NCBI RefSeq assembly: GCF_017912535.1
Contig: NZ_JAERQK010000004.1
Span: 1-64,000 of the forward strand
Source of the DNA: Motiliproteus sediminis
GTDB taxonomy: Bacteria; Pseudomonadota; Gammaproteobacteria; Pseudomonadales; Balneatricaceae
DNA length: 64,000 nt
Direction: 5' to 3'
In this document: positions 35,853-45,715 of the stretch, piece after piece
Numbering within the stretch: the stretch's first letter is position 1
Layout of the letters: every line of letters begins with the position of its first letter
Notes under the pieces: model-generated
What the model saw: the letters and a program-made list of their open reading frames with translations, nothing else
What the model was told of the DNA's origin: nothing
Database searches by the model: none
Translations under genes and position numbers: made by a program

Positions 35853-36697
35853 TGGATGCGGTGACCAGTCAGCGTCTCAAGGATTGCCTTCGCAAAGTTG
35901 AGCCCTTTTCCGATACGGTGCAGGCCGTGCTCAAACAGTTGGGCGAAGAGCCTCTTAATATCAACAAGGTGTGTCGCACACTGGAGCTGGATCCCATTCT
36001 TGCCTCCACCATTTTGCGGTTGGCTAACTCTCCTTTCTATGGCTTCGCGCGTAAGATCAGTAGTGTCAAGGATGCGGCGGTACTGCTCGGGGTGCATACC
36101 TTGCGCCAGGTCGTTATTTCGTTCTCCATGGTGAGTGCGTTTCCGATGCGCGGTGGTCATACGATTGATCGCCAAGCCCTCTGGCGTCATAGCGTAGGGG
36201 TAGCCGTGGGCGCCAAGTTGCTGGCCGAGCAGGTCGGTAATAACCCTGATGAGGCCTTTATCGCCGGTATTTTGCACGATATCGGCCAGTTCATCATGGA
36301 TCAGTGCTTGGCAGAAGAGTACGGCGGCGTGGTTGTGTACCGGCACGAACACTTGTGCAGTCTCGTCGAAGCGGAGCAAGCGCTGTTTGGCGTTGATCAC
36401 GCCACCGTTGGTGCCGCTGCGATACGGATGTGGAAACTCCCCGAACCGCTATCGCAGTCCGCGCTGGCACACGCTTTTCCACGAGTTGACCAGAATCCCT
36501 CACCCCTCAACGATCTGGTTCACCTGGCTAACGTTATTGCTCTGGGGCTTTGGGCTGATGGTGCAGAAGAAGCGGATATGGAGGAGCTGTCGCCCGCCGC
36601 TATGGAACGCTTGGGGTTGAGCTGGAAACAACTGGACGGGTTGATTCCGAAAATCGATAGTATGAGTCAGGAAGTCATCGGTCGACTGCTGCACTAA
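35852..36697 (+). CDS. HDOD-domain signalling protein
   Basis: This 281-residue protein is almost entirely an HDOD domain: LDPILASTILRLANSPFYGF and ISSVKDAAVLLGVHTLRQVV are diagnostic. HDOD proteins are HD-fold relatives found next to c-di-GMP and two-component genes; most lack enzymatic activity and act as adaptors. An intact HD pair is present in GILHDIGQF, so catalysis cannot be excluded. It is coupled to the preceding gene (TGATG) and followed after 10 bases by the next response regulator. Confidence 0.88.
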   Translation: MDAVTSQRLKDCLRKVEPFSDTVQAVLKQLGEEPLNINKVCRTLELDPILASTILRLANSPFYGFARKISSVKDAAVLLGVHTLRQVVISFSMVSAFPMRGGHTIDRQALWRHSVGVAVGAKLLAEQVGNNPDEAFIAGILHDIGQFIMDQCLAEEYGGVVVYRHEHLCSLVEAEQALFGVDHATVGAAAIRMWKLPEPLSQSALAHAFPRVDQNPSPLNDLVHLANVIALGLWADGAEEADMEELSPAAMERLGLSWKQLDGLIPKIDSMSQEVIGRLLH

Positions 36698-36707
36698 GGA
36701 GCTGCAT

Positions 36708-38072
36708 GTGAATCAAACTACCACCGCACAATCCGAAAGCAACTCGCCTACAGAGCGCGAGTCTTCCGATGTTGAAACATTATTGTTTGTGGATGATGAG
36801 CGCAACATTCTCTCGGCCCTGCGGCGGCTGTTCCGTCCTTTGGGCTACAACATCCTGCTGGCGGAAAGCGGTGCGCAAGGCTTGGCGCTGCTGGAGCAGC
36901 ACCCGGTTGATCTGGTGATTTCAGATATGCGGATGCCGGAGATGGATGGTGCCCAGTTTCTCTCCGCTGTTGCTGAACGTTATCCGGATACGGTCCGTAT
37001 CTTGTTAACCGGATTCTCGGATCTCAGCTCCACCATTGACGCCATCAATCGCGGCAAAATCTACCGTTACCTGAGCAAGCCCTGGGAAGATACTGAAATT
37101 ACGCTGGCCGTTAGGCAAGCACTCGAAACGAAGCGGTTGGAGCGGGAAAAACGTGAGCTGATGGCGCTGACCGAGCGCCAGAACCTAGAGCTCAAAGACC
37201 TCAACGATAACCTCGAGCAGAAAGTAGAACAGAGAACGGCAGAGTTGCAACAAACGGCCGACATGCTCGATCTGGCGTTCGAAGAAGTTAAGGAAACCTA
37301 CCATAACACCATGCGGGTGTTTGCCGGCTTGATCGGCATGCGTGAAACCCTGTCCGGGCGGCACAGTGAGCGCATAGCCGAGTTGGCCAAGCAGCTGGCG
37401 CAGCAGCTCCAGATGACCGATGCCGAGGCAGACGACGTCTACTACGCCGGCTTGCTGCACTTGCTGGGCAAGCTCGGCTTGCCTGATAAGTTGGTTGAGC
37501 AGCCCCTTTATGCGCTGGGCAGCGCTGACCGTAAAAGCTACATGCAGCATCCGCTCAATGCACAGACGGCGCTGATGCCAGTGGAGGCGTTGCAGGGGGT
37601 TGGCGGGTTGCTGCGTGCTCAAGAGGAACGCTGGGATGGGAGCGGTTACCCCGATGGCTTAAAGGCTGCGGAAATTCCTCTGGGCGCGCGCGCGTTGGCT
37701 GTGGCGCGAGATTACTATGGTTACCAGACAGGACGGATTCTGCCCGACCGACTCTCTCCGCGTGCCGCCCAAGAGCGCCTCCAATTGGAGGCCGGTAAAA
37801 GCTATGACCCTGAGGTGGTGGCTGCATTTACCGGGCTGGCCAACAAAGACCAACCTTTACCCGAAGAAGCCAAGAATCGCGAGCAGCAGATAGGCAGCGA
37901 TGAACTGGCACCGGGGATGCGGCTGTCTCGCGATCTGTACAATAGTACGCATACATTGCTGCTCACCAAAGGGCGCGAATTTAACGACGTTCTGATTCGC
38001 AAGCTGATCAACCTGGAACGCTCCGAACGAGCCCGGTTCGAGATCCATGTTGTGGTGGAGGGCGGCGCATGA
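36708..38072 (+). CDS. response regulator with degenerate HD-GYP domain
   Basis: This 454-residue protein resembles RpfG: a REC domain (Asp73 in ISDMRMPEM), a coiled coil (about 140-185), then an HD-GYP domain. The GYP loop is intact (RWDGSGYPDGL, 313-315), but the HD pair is His251-Leu252 and the usual HHE before RWDGSGYP reads AQE. Several metal ligands are therefore missing, and c-di-GMP hydrolysis is unlikely. The C-terminus repeats the module seen at 35535. It starts with GTG after AAGGAG, and its stop overlaps the next start. Confidence 0.88.
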   Translation: MNQTTTAQSESNSPTERESSDVETLLFVDDERNILSALRRLFRPLGYNILLAESGAQGLALLEQHPVDLVISDMRMPEMDGAQFLSAVAERYPDTVRILLTGFSDLSSTIDAINRGKIYRYLSKPWEDTEITLAVRQALETKRLEREKRELMALTERQNLELKDLNDNLEQKVEQRTAELQQTADMLDLAFEEVKETYHNTMRVFAGLIGMRETLSGRHSERIAELAKQLAQQLQMTDAEADDVYYAGLLHLLGKLGLPDKLVEQPLYALGSADRKSYMQHPLNAQTALMPVEALQGVGGLLRAQEERWDGSGYPDGLKAAEIPLGARALAVARDYYGYQTGRILPDRLSPRAAQERLQLEAGKSYDPEVVAAFTGLANKDQPLPEEAKNREQQIGSDELAPGMRLSRDLYNSTHTLLLTKGREFNDVLIRKLINLERSERARFEIHVVVEGGA

Positions 38073-38608
38073 TGACCAATATAGTGATTGTGGATGATGA
38101 GGTTGGCGTTCTAAATGCGCTGAAACGCTCCTTGCGCAACAAGGGCTGGCGTATTCAGACCTACAGCGATCCCAATGAGGCACTGAGTCGCGTCGCGGAA
38201 GAAGAGGTGGATCTGGTGATCTCCGATTACCGCATGCCGGAGATGAACGGCGTGACCTTGCTGCAAGAGGTGATGGCGGTTCAGCCTGATTGCGTGCGCA
38301 TGGTGCTTAGCGGTCAGGCCGATATGGACGGGGTGCTGGCCGCTATCAATCAGGCCGAGATCTTTCGCTTTATTACTAAGCCCTGGAGTGATGCCGAGCT
38401 TGTCTGCGCCATTGAGCAGGGACTCTCCTACCGTCGGGTTCATCTGGAAAATCGCCGTCTGGCCAATCTGGTAAGAGAGCAGCAGGTTCAGATCGACTAC
38501 CAGAAATCGGAACTGGAACGGCTGGAGCAAGAGAGTCCCGGCATTACCCAGATAGAGTTTGACGATGAGGGTGCCATCGTTATCGATGCGGGTGACTACA
38601 ACCGATGA
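38069..38608 (+). CDS. response regulator, REC with C-terminal coiled coil
   Basis: This 179-residue protein has a REC domain with Asp53 (VISDYRMPEMN), the switch Ser in VLSGQAD and Lys in FITKPW, then a helical tail and an acidic end. It has no output domain. It could be a phosphate shuttle or a sink within the local relay. It is coupled by ATGA overlaps on both sides. Confidence 0.88.
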   Translation: MMTNIVIVDDEVGVLNALKRSLRNKGWRIQTYSDPNEALSRVAEEEVDLVISDYRMPEMNGVTLLQEVMAVQPDCVRMVLSGQADMDGVLAAINQAEIFRFITKPWSDAELVCAIEQGLSYRRVHLENRRLANLVREQQVQIDYQKSELERLEQESPGITQIEFDDEGAIVIDAGDYNR

Positions 38609-39342
38609 GAGGGCTGCTACTGGCGCTGCTGATTGGCTGGAGTCTGCCTGCTGTAGCACTGCCGAAAGTGGTTCATCTGCTCAGCTATCACAGTCATCCC
38701 CCCTTCGTTACCGGTAACGGCGAAGGTGAAACCTATGCGTTGGCCGCGCGCCTGAACGCGGTGGCCCCCCCGGGGGTGCGGGTTGAGGTCGAGTTGCTGC
38801 CCCGTGTGCGGCTCAACCAGCGTCTGAGTCAGTGGCTAGATGGCCGTTGCCCCGGCAGTCACTGTAGCGACAACTGGTTGGTTCCCTGGGTTAATCCTAA
38901 ATGGGGTTTTGTTCCCGGCTCAGGGGACCCCTACTTCTGGGTGCCGTTGGCGGATGACGCCAACGTGATCGTTTCGCGACGGGAGTCCGCGGTGGAGTAT
39001 CACGGCCCCGAATCTCTGGATGGACGTGTGCTGGCCGGGATTCGCGGTCATCGCTATCTGGGCATTGATGATCGGGTGGCAGCAGGATTGGTCGAACGGG
39101 TTGATAGCAATGTTGAGCGTGATAACTTGCTGATGCTGCTATACAAACGGGTGGATGCGGTGCTATTGCCAGAGTCCACGGTGCGTTATTTTCTGTCCCA
39201 TGATCCGGTGTTGCGTGAACACGCGGACGAATTTTATATCGCTGCTGAGCGGCATCAGTCTTACAGGCGCTCATTGATGTTGCCCGCTAATCGTGATGAC
39301 CTGCTGGAGTGGGTCAAGCGCGCAGGGCTCGCTGCTCCCTAG
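38605..39342 (+). CDS. periplasmic solute-binding protein-like (family 3 type)
   Basis: This 245-residue exported protein has a signal peptide ending near PAVALP. The fold pattern is that of the amino-acid-type (SBP_bac_3) receptors, with SYHSHPPFVTGNGEGETY at the start of lobe 1 and LDGRVLAGIRGHRYLG at the lobe-2 hinge. No ABC transporter genes are near. The histidine kinase gene begins on the stop codon of this gene, so it may present a ligand to that kinase. This sensory role is inferred from position. Confidence 0.75.
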   Translation: MRGLLLALLIGWSLPAVALPKVVHLLSYHSHPPFVTGNGEGETYALAARLNAVAPPGVRVEVELLPRVRLNQRLSQWLDGRCPGSHCSDNWLVPWVNPKWGFVPGSGDPYFWVPLADDANVIVSRRESAVEYHGPESLDGRVLAGIRGHRYLGIDDRVAAGLVERVDSNVERDNLLMLLYKRVDAVLLPESTVRYFLSHDPVLREHADEFYIAAERHQSYRRSLMLPANRDDLLEWVKRAGLAAP

Positions 39343-41357
39343 TGGTGAAAGTTCCGGGAGGTGTCCCCATCCGAAATCAAATTACCACGCGATTCTTTAT
39401 CCGCGTTTTTATCGTCTATTGCTTGGTCGCAGTGGCGATCACCCTGGTGCATGCCTACCTCGAGTATCGCGACTTGAAAAGTGGTCTGGTCAAACGGCTG
39501 GAGCAGGTAGAGCCCTTGGTGCATCAAAGTATGGCGGCGGCGTTATGGTATCTGGATATCGATCAGATCGAACGGCTGGTTCATGGCATTGTTGACCATC
39601 AGGAAGTGTTGGGCGTTCGGGTGGTCAACGATCAGGGAGAGGTGGTGGTCCAGCATGGTGAGGTGCCCGCCGGTGAGGAGTTACCCGTGTCGGACCTGGC
39701 TGCCCGTCTGGACGGTCTTAATGACGTCAAGCCGGTAACCGGACTGTTCAGCTATCATTTTACCCTCGAAGCCGAGTCGGTAGGGTCACAGAATAAGGAC
39801 TATCCCGCGCTGGGAGAGATGTGGCTTTACTCTCACAACACTATTGTGCTGGACCGGGTGCAGCAGTTATTCAGCTGGATTTTTCTGGCGGCGGTGCTGA
39901 AAACGGTGGCTCTGTGGCTGATTGTCAGTTACTTCGGCCGCCGTTTGCTGGCCCGCCCTCTGGCCCGCCTGCTTGATAAGCTGCATGGACTGCCGGTGGG
40001 GGCCAGCGAAGTGCCGGAACTGGCGGTGGTCGACCCGGACGCTGACGAGATCCGGCAACTGGACATGGCGCTGGACGGGATGGGGAAGAAGCTGCATCAA
40101 ACCCTTGGCGAGTTGCAGCAGGCCAACGATCAGTTGCAACAAAGTAATTGGCAACTGCAGCGCGCGATCGATCAAAGCCCTGCCTCGGTCACCATTTTTT
40201 CGGTCGATGGGCGGGTGGAGTACACCAACCCTGCTTTCACACAGATAACCGGCTTCAGCGCAGCTGAAGCTCAGGAGGCGTTTGATTGCCACCTGCACCA
40301 GCAGCAACCGCTGAGTGAAATCATGCGTGGTTATGTGGATGGCCGCACCACCGAGGACCGGGTGTATGTCGAAGTGGAAAACCGGCGCAAAGATGGTCGT
40401 ACCTACTGGCTCGGTGTGATTCTCTCTCCGGTTCGCAACAGCGATGGCGAGATTACCCATTTTCTCAGTAGCGGTACCGATATCAGTGCACGCAAGCAGG
40501 CACAGGCGGCGCTGCAGCGCAAAACCATCGAGCAGCAGGAGACCATCGCCAAGCTGGAAGAGGCTCATAACCAGTTACTGCAGTCCGAAAAGATGGCATC
40601 GATCGGCCAACTGGCTGCCGGCGTGGCCCACGAGATCAACAACCCCATCGGTTACGTTAATTCCAATCTGGGTTCGTTGCGCCACTACATCAGTGATCTT
40701 TACCAGCTGATTGAGGGCTACCGGGGCGTGCTCACCGACAGCCAGCGCGAGGCCTTGGCTGAGCTGGAGCGGAAGATCGACTTCGACTTTGTCCGTGACG
40801 ATCTGGCTAGCCTGATTGCAGAAAACGAGCAAGGGCTGGAGCGGGTCAAGCAGATTATCAAGGACCTGAAGGACTTTTCCCATGTGGATAGAGCGGAATG
40901 GGTGCGCGGTGATCTGCTGAAGGGGCTTGATAGCACCCTCAATGTGGTTTGGAACGAACTGAAGTACAAGGCTGAGGTGGTCAAGGAATACACCCGGTTG
41001 CCACAGATCGAGTGTATGCCGTCACAGCTTAACCAGGTGTTCATGAATCTGCTGGTCAATGCGGCCCACGCGATTGAGGGCCAGGGGGTGATTACCATTC
41101 GTACCGGCATCGACGGCGAACGGGTGTGGGTGGAGGTTGCAGATACCGGCAAGGGTATTCCCGCCGAGTATTTACCGCGGCTGTTCGAGCCGTTCTTTAC
41201 CACCAAGCCGGTGGGCAAGGGCACCGGTCTCGGTCTATCCGTGTCCTACGGTATCGTTGCCAAACATCATGGCGAGATTACCGTGGACTCGGTGGTGGGT
41301 GAGGGGACGAGGTTCCGGGTCTGGTTGCCGATCAGGCAGCCGGAAGGGGCTGCCTGA
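39342..41357 (+). CDS. membrane sensor histidine kinase with PAS domain
   Basis: This is a 671-residue kinase. TM1 is at about 17-37, a periplasmic domain follows to about 175, and TM2 is at about 177-198. A HAMP-like and coiled segment leads to PAS/PAC (about 273-390), then the phosphoacceptor His430 in [18 protein letters not shown] and an ATPase domain with DTGKGIP and [12 protein letters not shown]. It starts with GTG at 39342 (or 39345), one base into the upstream stop. It is the only kinase near three REC proteins and probably phosphorylates them. Confidence 0.9.
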   Translation: MVKVPGGVPIRNQITTRFFIRVFIVYCLVAVAITLVHAYLEYRDLKSGLVKRLEQVEPLVHQSMAAALWYLDIDQIERLVHGIVDHQEVLGVRVVNDQGEVVVQHGEVPAGEELPVSDLAARLDGLNDVKPVTGLFSYHFTLEAESVGSQNKDYPALGEMWLYSHNTIVLDRVQQLFSWIFLAAVLKTVALWLIVSYFGRRLLARPLARLLDKLHGLPVGASEVPELAVVDPDADEIRQLDMALDGMGKKLHQTLGELQQANDQLQQSNWQLQRAIDQSPASVTIFSVDGRVEYTNPAFTQITGFSAAEAQEAFDCHLHQQQPLSEIMRGYVDGRTTEDRVYVEVENRRKDGRTYWLGVILSPVRNSDGEITHFLSSGTDISARKQAQAALQRKTIEQQETIAKLEEAHNQLLQSEKMASIGQLAAGVAHEINNPIGYVNSNLGSLRHYISDLYQLIEGYRGVLTDSQREALAELERKIDFDFVRDDLASLIAENEQGLERVKQIIKDLKDFSHVDRAEWVRGDLLKGLDSTLNVVWNELKYKAEVVKEYTRLPQIECMPSQLNQVFMNLLVNAAHAIEGQGVITIRTGIDGERVWVEVADTGKGIPAEYLPRLFEPFFTTKPVGKGTGLGLSVSYGIVAKHHGEITVDSVVGEGTRFRVWLPIRQPEGAA

Positions 41358-41366
41358 TCGGCGGGC

Positions 41367-43277
41367 TTAGCTGTTGACCGCTTCAGGGCGGAAGTTGAGA
41401 TAGTATTGCTTGAATTCGGCCGCCGGAAGCGCCTGGCTGAAGTAGAAACCCTGAACAGAGGCCACCCCCTCGCTATTAAGGAAGCGCAGTTGTTCGCGGG
41501 TCTCGACCCCCTCGCCGACGGTGCTGAGGCCCAGGCCGCTGGCCATGGTGAGGGTGGCGCGCACCAGAGCCTGATCTTCCGACTCTTCCAGTACGTCGGT
41601 GATGAAGGAGCGGTCGATCTTCAGGCTGTCGAACGGAAAGCGCTTGAGATAGCTCAGCGATGAGTAGCCGGTGCCGAAATCGTCCAGCGAAATGCGAATG
41701 CCGAGGCCACGCAGTTTTTCCAGAGTCCGGCGTGCGTCTTCCTGATTGCGCATCAGAACGCCTTCGGTGATCTCCAGCTCTATCTGTTCGCCACGGAGCT
41801 CATTTTCTTCCAGCGCTTGGGTGACCACACGCAGCAGGTGCGGATCATTAAACTGCCGTGGCGACAGGTTGATAGCCAGTTTGAGGTCAGTGATGCCCTC
41901 GTTGAGCCAGCTGCGCAATTGAGAGCAAGCAGTACGGATCACCCATTCACCGATGGGAATGATCAGGCCGGTGGCTTCTGCCAGCGGTATAAAGCGGTCG
42001 GGCGCTACCCGGCCCAAATCAGGATTGTCCCAGCGCAGCAGTACTTCGGCGGCGTTGATCTTGCCACTGGCTACGTCCACCAGCGGCTGGTAATGCAGGC
42101 TGAGTTCGCGTTTTTCCAGTGCACGCCGGAGCTGTTGCTCCACTTCCATACGTTCTACGGCCGCGTCGTTGATCGCCGCTGAGTGGAACTCGTAGCGGTT
42201 GCCCCCTTCGTCTTTGGCGCCAAACATGGCCGCATCGGCATGGCGTAGCAGCTCGTAGGGATCTTGGCCATCTTCCGGGAAAACCGCCATACCGATGCTG
42301 GCGGTGAGTGCCAGCTCGCGGCCATCGATACGATAGGGCGATGCCAGGCTGGTGAGTACTTTCTCCGCCACTCGACTGGCATCGTCAGATGTATCGATGC
42401 TGGTGAGAATGACCAGGAACTCGTCACCGCCATAACGCGCTACGGTGTCCGTCTGGCGCACGGTTTCACGGATTCGACCCGCGGCCAGGGTGATCAGCTG
42501 GTCGCCAACATCGTGGCCCAACGAGTCGTTGATCTGCTTGAAATTGTCCAGATCAATAAACATCAGGACCACGGTCTGGTCGTGGCGAATCGCGGCGTTG
42601 ATCGCCTGGCTCATACGGTCCATGGCGAGGAAACGGTTGGGGAGTTCGGTCAGGCTGTCGTAGTTGGCCTGATGGCGTATCTGATGCTCCTGAGCTTTGC
42701 GCAGGGTGATATCTTCTTCGATGGCAAGAAAGTGGGACACCTGGCCTTGATCGCCGGTTACCGGTGAAATCCGGGCATGAACCCAGTAGGTGTGGCCGTC
42801 TTTACGCTGGTTCATCAGCTCGCCTTCCCAGGCGTCGCCGCCGCGGATCGTCTGCCACAGCTCGTCGTAGACCGCTTTGGGCGTCTTGCCTGAGTTGAAA
42901 ATGCGCGGATTGCTGCCCAGCGCTTCGTCGCGGCTGTAGCCTGTCATCTGCTCAAAGGCAGGATTGACGTATTCGATGTGGCCCTCGATGTCGGAAACGA
43001 TCACCGAAACCGGGCTTTGGCTGACGGCCAGCGACAGTTTCTCGAGCTCTTCTTGCTGGTGCTGCAACGCCGACTCGGCCAGCTGCCGGCGGCCCATCTC
43101 CTGACGCAGCAGGGAGTACAGCAGTACGCTGGTCACCACGACAAAAAACCAGCCCTTGTAAGACTGCGCCAGTGCGCTACCGGGAAACATCACCTCTACG
43201 GCCTGATCGGAAACAGCTATCCAGATAGCAGCGAAAACGGCGTAGAGCACAGCAATGCGGAGCGGGAAACCTGTCAT
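41367..43277 (-). CDS. membrane PAS-GGDEF-EAL protein (c-di-GMP turnover)
   Basis: This 636-residue protein has two N-terminal membrane spans (about 7-30 and 42-58), a PAS domain (about 75-195), a GGDEF domain with intact GGDEF and I-site RQTD, and an EAL domain. The EAL signature reads EVL (NAAEVLLRW), but the catalytic and metal residues in LAINLSPRQF, ELEITEG, LDDFGTGYSSL, LKIDRSF and TVGEGVET are all present. Both synthesis and breakdown of c-di-GMP are possible. It converges on the histidine kinase gene with a nine-base gap. Confidence 0.92.
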   Translation of the reverse strand: MTGFPLRIAVLYAVFAAIWIAVSDQAVEVMFPGSALAQSYKGWFFVVVTSVLLYSLLRQEMGRRQLAESALQHQQEELEKLSLAVSQSPVSVIVSDIEGHIEYVNPAFEQMTGYSRDEALGSNPRIFNSGKTPKAVYDELWQTIRGGDAWEGELMNQRKDGHTYWVHARISPVTGDQGQVSHFLAIEEDITLRKAQEHQIRHQANYDSLTELPNRFLAMDRMSQAINAAIRHDQTVVLMFIDLDNFKQINDSLGHDVGDQLITLAAGRIRETVRQTDTVARYGGDEFLVILTSIDTSDDASRVAEKVLTSLASPYRIDGRELALTASIGMAVFPEDGQDPYELLRHADAAMFGAKDEGGNRYEFHSAAINDAAVERMEVEQQLRRALEKRELSLHYQPLVDVASGKINAAEVLLRWDNPDLGRVAPDRFIPLAEATGLIIPIGEWVIRTACSQLRSWLNEGITDLKLAINLSPRQFNDPHLLRVVTQALEENELRGEQIELEITEGVLMRNQEDARRTLEKLRGLGIRISLDDFGTGYSSLSYLKRFPFDSLKIDRSFITDVLEESEDQALVRATLTMASGLGLSTVGEGVETREQLRFLNSEGVASVQGFYFSQALPAAEFKQYYLNFRPEAVNS

Positions 43278-43399
43278 AGGTCAGAATCTCATGGTGTAAA
43301 TGGCTCTTCCCAATTCTGAGAATAGCGTCAGTGTACTGCAGGGTAAGGGAAAATTAGTTGATGTGGGTCACTTACCCGCACGGTTGGCGGGGTTGGATT

Positions 43400-43423
43400 G
43401 GTGGGTATCCGTCGATACCCACC
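43400..43423 (-). terminator. stem-loop downstream of cysK
   Basis: The arms GGTGGGTATC and GATACCCACC form a perfect 10-bp stem with a four-base loop 12 bases after the cysK stop. The strand read by cysK has no U run after it, so termination may be partial or the structure may act as a 3' stabiliser. Confidence 0.55.
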
Positions 43424-43434
43424 GCAGGAGAAGG

Positions 43435-44403
43435 TTATTGTACGGTTTCGTTTTCGGAGAACATGCCATCAAACAGAATGGTGGAGAGGTAACGCTCACC
43501 GGAATCGGGCAGGATCACCACAATGTTTTTGCCCTGGTGTTGCGGCTGCTCGGCGACGCGAACCGCCGCAGCCAGCGCCGCGCCGCAAGAGATCCCGGCC
43601 AGAATGCCCTCTTCAGCCATCAACCGGCGGGCGAACTCGACCGCGTCCTCATTGCTGACCTGCTCAACCTGATCAACCATGGCGAGGTCAAGGTTGGCTG
43701 GTATAAAGCCCGCGCCAATTCCCTGAATCTTATGGGGGGCTGGCTGCAGAGCATCGCCCGCAAGGTGCTGGCTGATCACTGGTGATGCGGAGGGTTCGAC
43801 GGCTACTGAGGTGATCGCCTTGCCACGGATGTTCTTGATGTAACGGCTGACCCCGGAAATGGTGCCGCCGGTGCCCACGCCTGACACCAGAATGTCGATC
43901 TGTCCGTCGGTGTCGTCCCAGATCTCCGGGCCGGTGGTTTGTTCATGAATCGCCGGATTGGCCGGATTTTCGAACTGCTGTGGCATGAAGTGGTTGGCAG
44001 GATCGCCGGCGACGATCTCTTGGGCTTTTTCGATCGCGCCTTTCATCCCCTTGGGGCCTTCGGTCAGCACGATGTCGGCACCGAGGGCTTTCATCACTTT
44101 ACGTCGTTCGAGGCTCATGGTCTCAGGCATGGTGAGAATAACCTTGTAACCCCGGGCTGCCGCAACAAAGCAGAGGGCGATGCCGGTGTTACCGCTGGTG
44201 GGTTCGACGATGGTCATCCCCGGCTTCAGCTGGCCTGACTTTTCTGCTTCCCACACCATGTTGGCACCGATCCGGCATTTCACCGAGTTGGCCGGATTGC
44301 GGCTTTCCAGCTTGGCCCAGATATTGGCGTTGCTGATGCGGCGCAGCTTAACCAGTGGGGTCTTGCCGATGGTCAGGGAGTTGTCTTCGAAGATCTGGGT
44401 CAT
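43435..44403 (-). CDS. cysK: cysteine synthase A (O-acetylserine sulfhydrylase)
   Basis: This 322-residue PLP enzyme makes cysteine from O-acetylserine and sulphide. The PLP Lys is in NSVKCRIG, the substrate loop is [11 protein letters not shown] and the phosphate-binding loop is [11 protein letters not shown]. The ATG at 44403 has AAGGA seven bases upstream; the longer frame from 44469 adds 22 residues without homology. CysK over CysM is supported by the SGVGTGGT context and the length. The AT-rich upstream region could hold a CysB site, which I cannot define. Confidence 0.94.
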   Translation of the reverse strand: MTQIFEDNSLTIGKTPLVKLRRISNANIWAKLESRNPANSVKCRIGANMVWEAEKSGQLKPGMTIVEPTSGNTGIALCFVAAARGYKVILTMPETMSLERRKVMKALGADIVLTEGPKGMKGAIEKAQEIVAGDPANHFMPQQFENPANPAIHEQTTGPEIWDDTDGQIDILVSGVGTGGTISGVSRYIKNIRGKAITSVAVEPSASPVISQHLAGDALQPAPHKIQGIGAGFIPANLDLAMVDQVEQVSNEDAVEFARRLMAEEGILAGISCGAALAAAVRVAEQPQHQGKNIVVILPDSGERYLSTILFDGMFSENETVQ

Positions 44404-44521
44404 GGGGCTATCCTTCTTGAGTCGGGGCCTTGTTATTCGATCAAGTATATCCGCAACCCTTATATCCAACTATCTCATTATGAAATATGGTTATTTAGGG
44501 CGGTTATAGTACGAACGGGGA

Positions 44522-45235
44522 GTGCGGGTGATTCAGCAGCAGCGGTTGGGCCGATGGTGCGCGATGATAGTGCTGGTCTGGGGGCTGGCGGGCTGCGCAG
44601 CGTCGCCGTCATTGCCACCGCCGAGCAGCGGCGCGGTCTACTGGCAGAATGAGCGGGCGATGATCCCCGCCGATCTGGCCGAACAGGTTGATCAGGTTTA
44701 CGAGCGCTTGTCCCGTGGCGTTGCGGTGGTGGTGCCGATGCGGATTGACGGCAGTCGCCAGATCAACGCGTACGCGCAGCGGCTGCCAGAGGGCGGCCAC
44801 GGGATAGTGATCAACGCCGGGTTGATCGACGTGGTCGGCTACGATGCCGATGAGTTGGCGTTCGTGTTGGCGCATGAGCTGGCCCACGTGGTGCTTGAAC
44901 ACCTGTCTGATGCCCGCATCACCGAACGTCGGGAGAGTGCCAGCACCATTGAGCTGCTGAGCATGCTGGCCGATATCCTGGTGCCTCTCAGCGGCTTGGC
45001 GCTGTCGGCCGGCCATGCCATGCAGGAGGCCGGCTATAGCCGCGAGCAGGAGGTCGATGCCGACCGTCTGGGCGTTGAGTTGATGCGTCAGGCGGGATTC
45101 GACCCTCGTGGGGCGTTGCGCTTTCAGTACAAATTGCTGCGGGTGTCCAACCCCGGTCAGCTCAATCTGCTGAGTAGCCACCCGTCGGGTGAGGCGCGGA
45201 TCGAAGCGCTGGAGGCCTTGGTTCAGACGCCGTAA
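44522..45235 (+). CDS. M48-family metalloprotease lipoprotein
   Basis: This 237-residue protein has a lipoprotein signal with the lipobox LAGC (cleavage before Cys25), then an M48 peptidase domain with the zinc motif HELAH in FVLAHELAHVVLEH and the downstream Glu in SREQEVDADRLGVELM. It resembles LoiP/YcaL-type periplasmic proteases that act in outer-membrane quality control. It starts with GTG at 44522 (GTG at 44528 is also possible). Confidence 0.88.
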   Translation: MRVIQQQRLGRWCAMIVLVWGLAGCAASPSLPPPSSGAVYWQNERAMIPADLAEQVDQVYERLSRGVAVVVPMRIDGSRQINAYAQRLPEGGHGIVINAGLIDVVGYDADELAFVLAHELAHVVLEHLSDARITERRESASTIELLSMLADILVPLSGLALSAGHAMQEAGYSREQEVDADRLGVELMRQAGFDPRGALRFQYKLLRVSNPGQLNLLSSHPSGEARIEALEALVQTP

Positions 45236-45339
45236 CTTCGCGGGGGAACCGGGTAGCCGTAGCGATTACGGTCGCTACTGAGCGGCGGGGTTTGCGGGCG
45301 CTGGCGCAAGCGGCGAAGCTGTTGTTGTAGCCATTTCAT
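45223..45339 (-). CDS. candidate 38-residue basic protein
   Basis: The frame ATG (45339) to TGA encodes 38 residues: a basic amphipathic start MKWLQQQLRRLRQR, then a Pro/Ser/Tyr-rich end (NRYGYPVPPRSYGV). The support is an excellent ribosome-binding site, GAGGAG, seven bases before the ATG. It is divergent from the CDGSH gene and overlaps the end of the M48 gene by 13 bases. I recognise no family. Confidence 0.5.
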   Translation of the reverse strand: MKWLQQQLRRLRQRPQTPPLSSDRNRYGYPVPPRSYGV

Positions 45340-45458
45340 TATCGCTCTCCTCTGTGATTGTCGGCACTGTAATTGGTGCGCGTGACAGTCGCGTGACATT
45401 GGCTGCACTGACAGCCGGGGAGATGTTCTACACTGCCTGAATCAAAGAGGAGGCGGGT

Positions 45459-45701
45459 ATGAGCGACGTGAAAGTGGCCGGTCGGCGACCAGCGGCAGTA
45501 ACCCTCGACGTGGGCGAGTATTATTACTGCGCCTGTGGTCGGTCGGCGCAGCAGCCGTTCTGCGATGGTTCGCACAAGGGGACCGGACTGGGTCCGCAGC
45601 GATTCGATGTTGAGCAACGTGAACAGCTGCTGTTGTGCACCTGCAAACAGACCGCTGATCCGCCCTATTGCGATGGCAGCCATCGCGATCTTGATGATTG
45701 A
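45459..45701 (+). CDS. double CDGSH iron-sulphur protein
   Basis: This 80-residue protein has two CDGSH motifs: CACGRSAQQPFCDGSH (23-38) and CTCKQTADPPYCDGSH (60-75). Each supplies three Cys and one His to a 2Fe-2S cluster. Bacterial tandem CDGSH proteins are soluble and of uncertain role in redox or iron-sulphur handling. GAGGAGG precedes the ATG. Confidence 0.92.
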   Translation: MSDVKVAGRRPAAVTLDVGEYYYCACGRSAQQPFCDGSHKGTGLGPQRFDVEQREQLLLCTCKQTADPPYCDGSHRDLDD

Positions 45702-45715
45702 AGCTCCGGCGCTGA

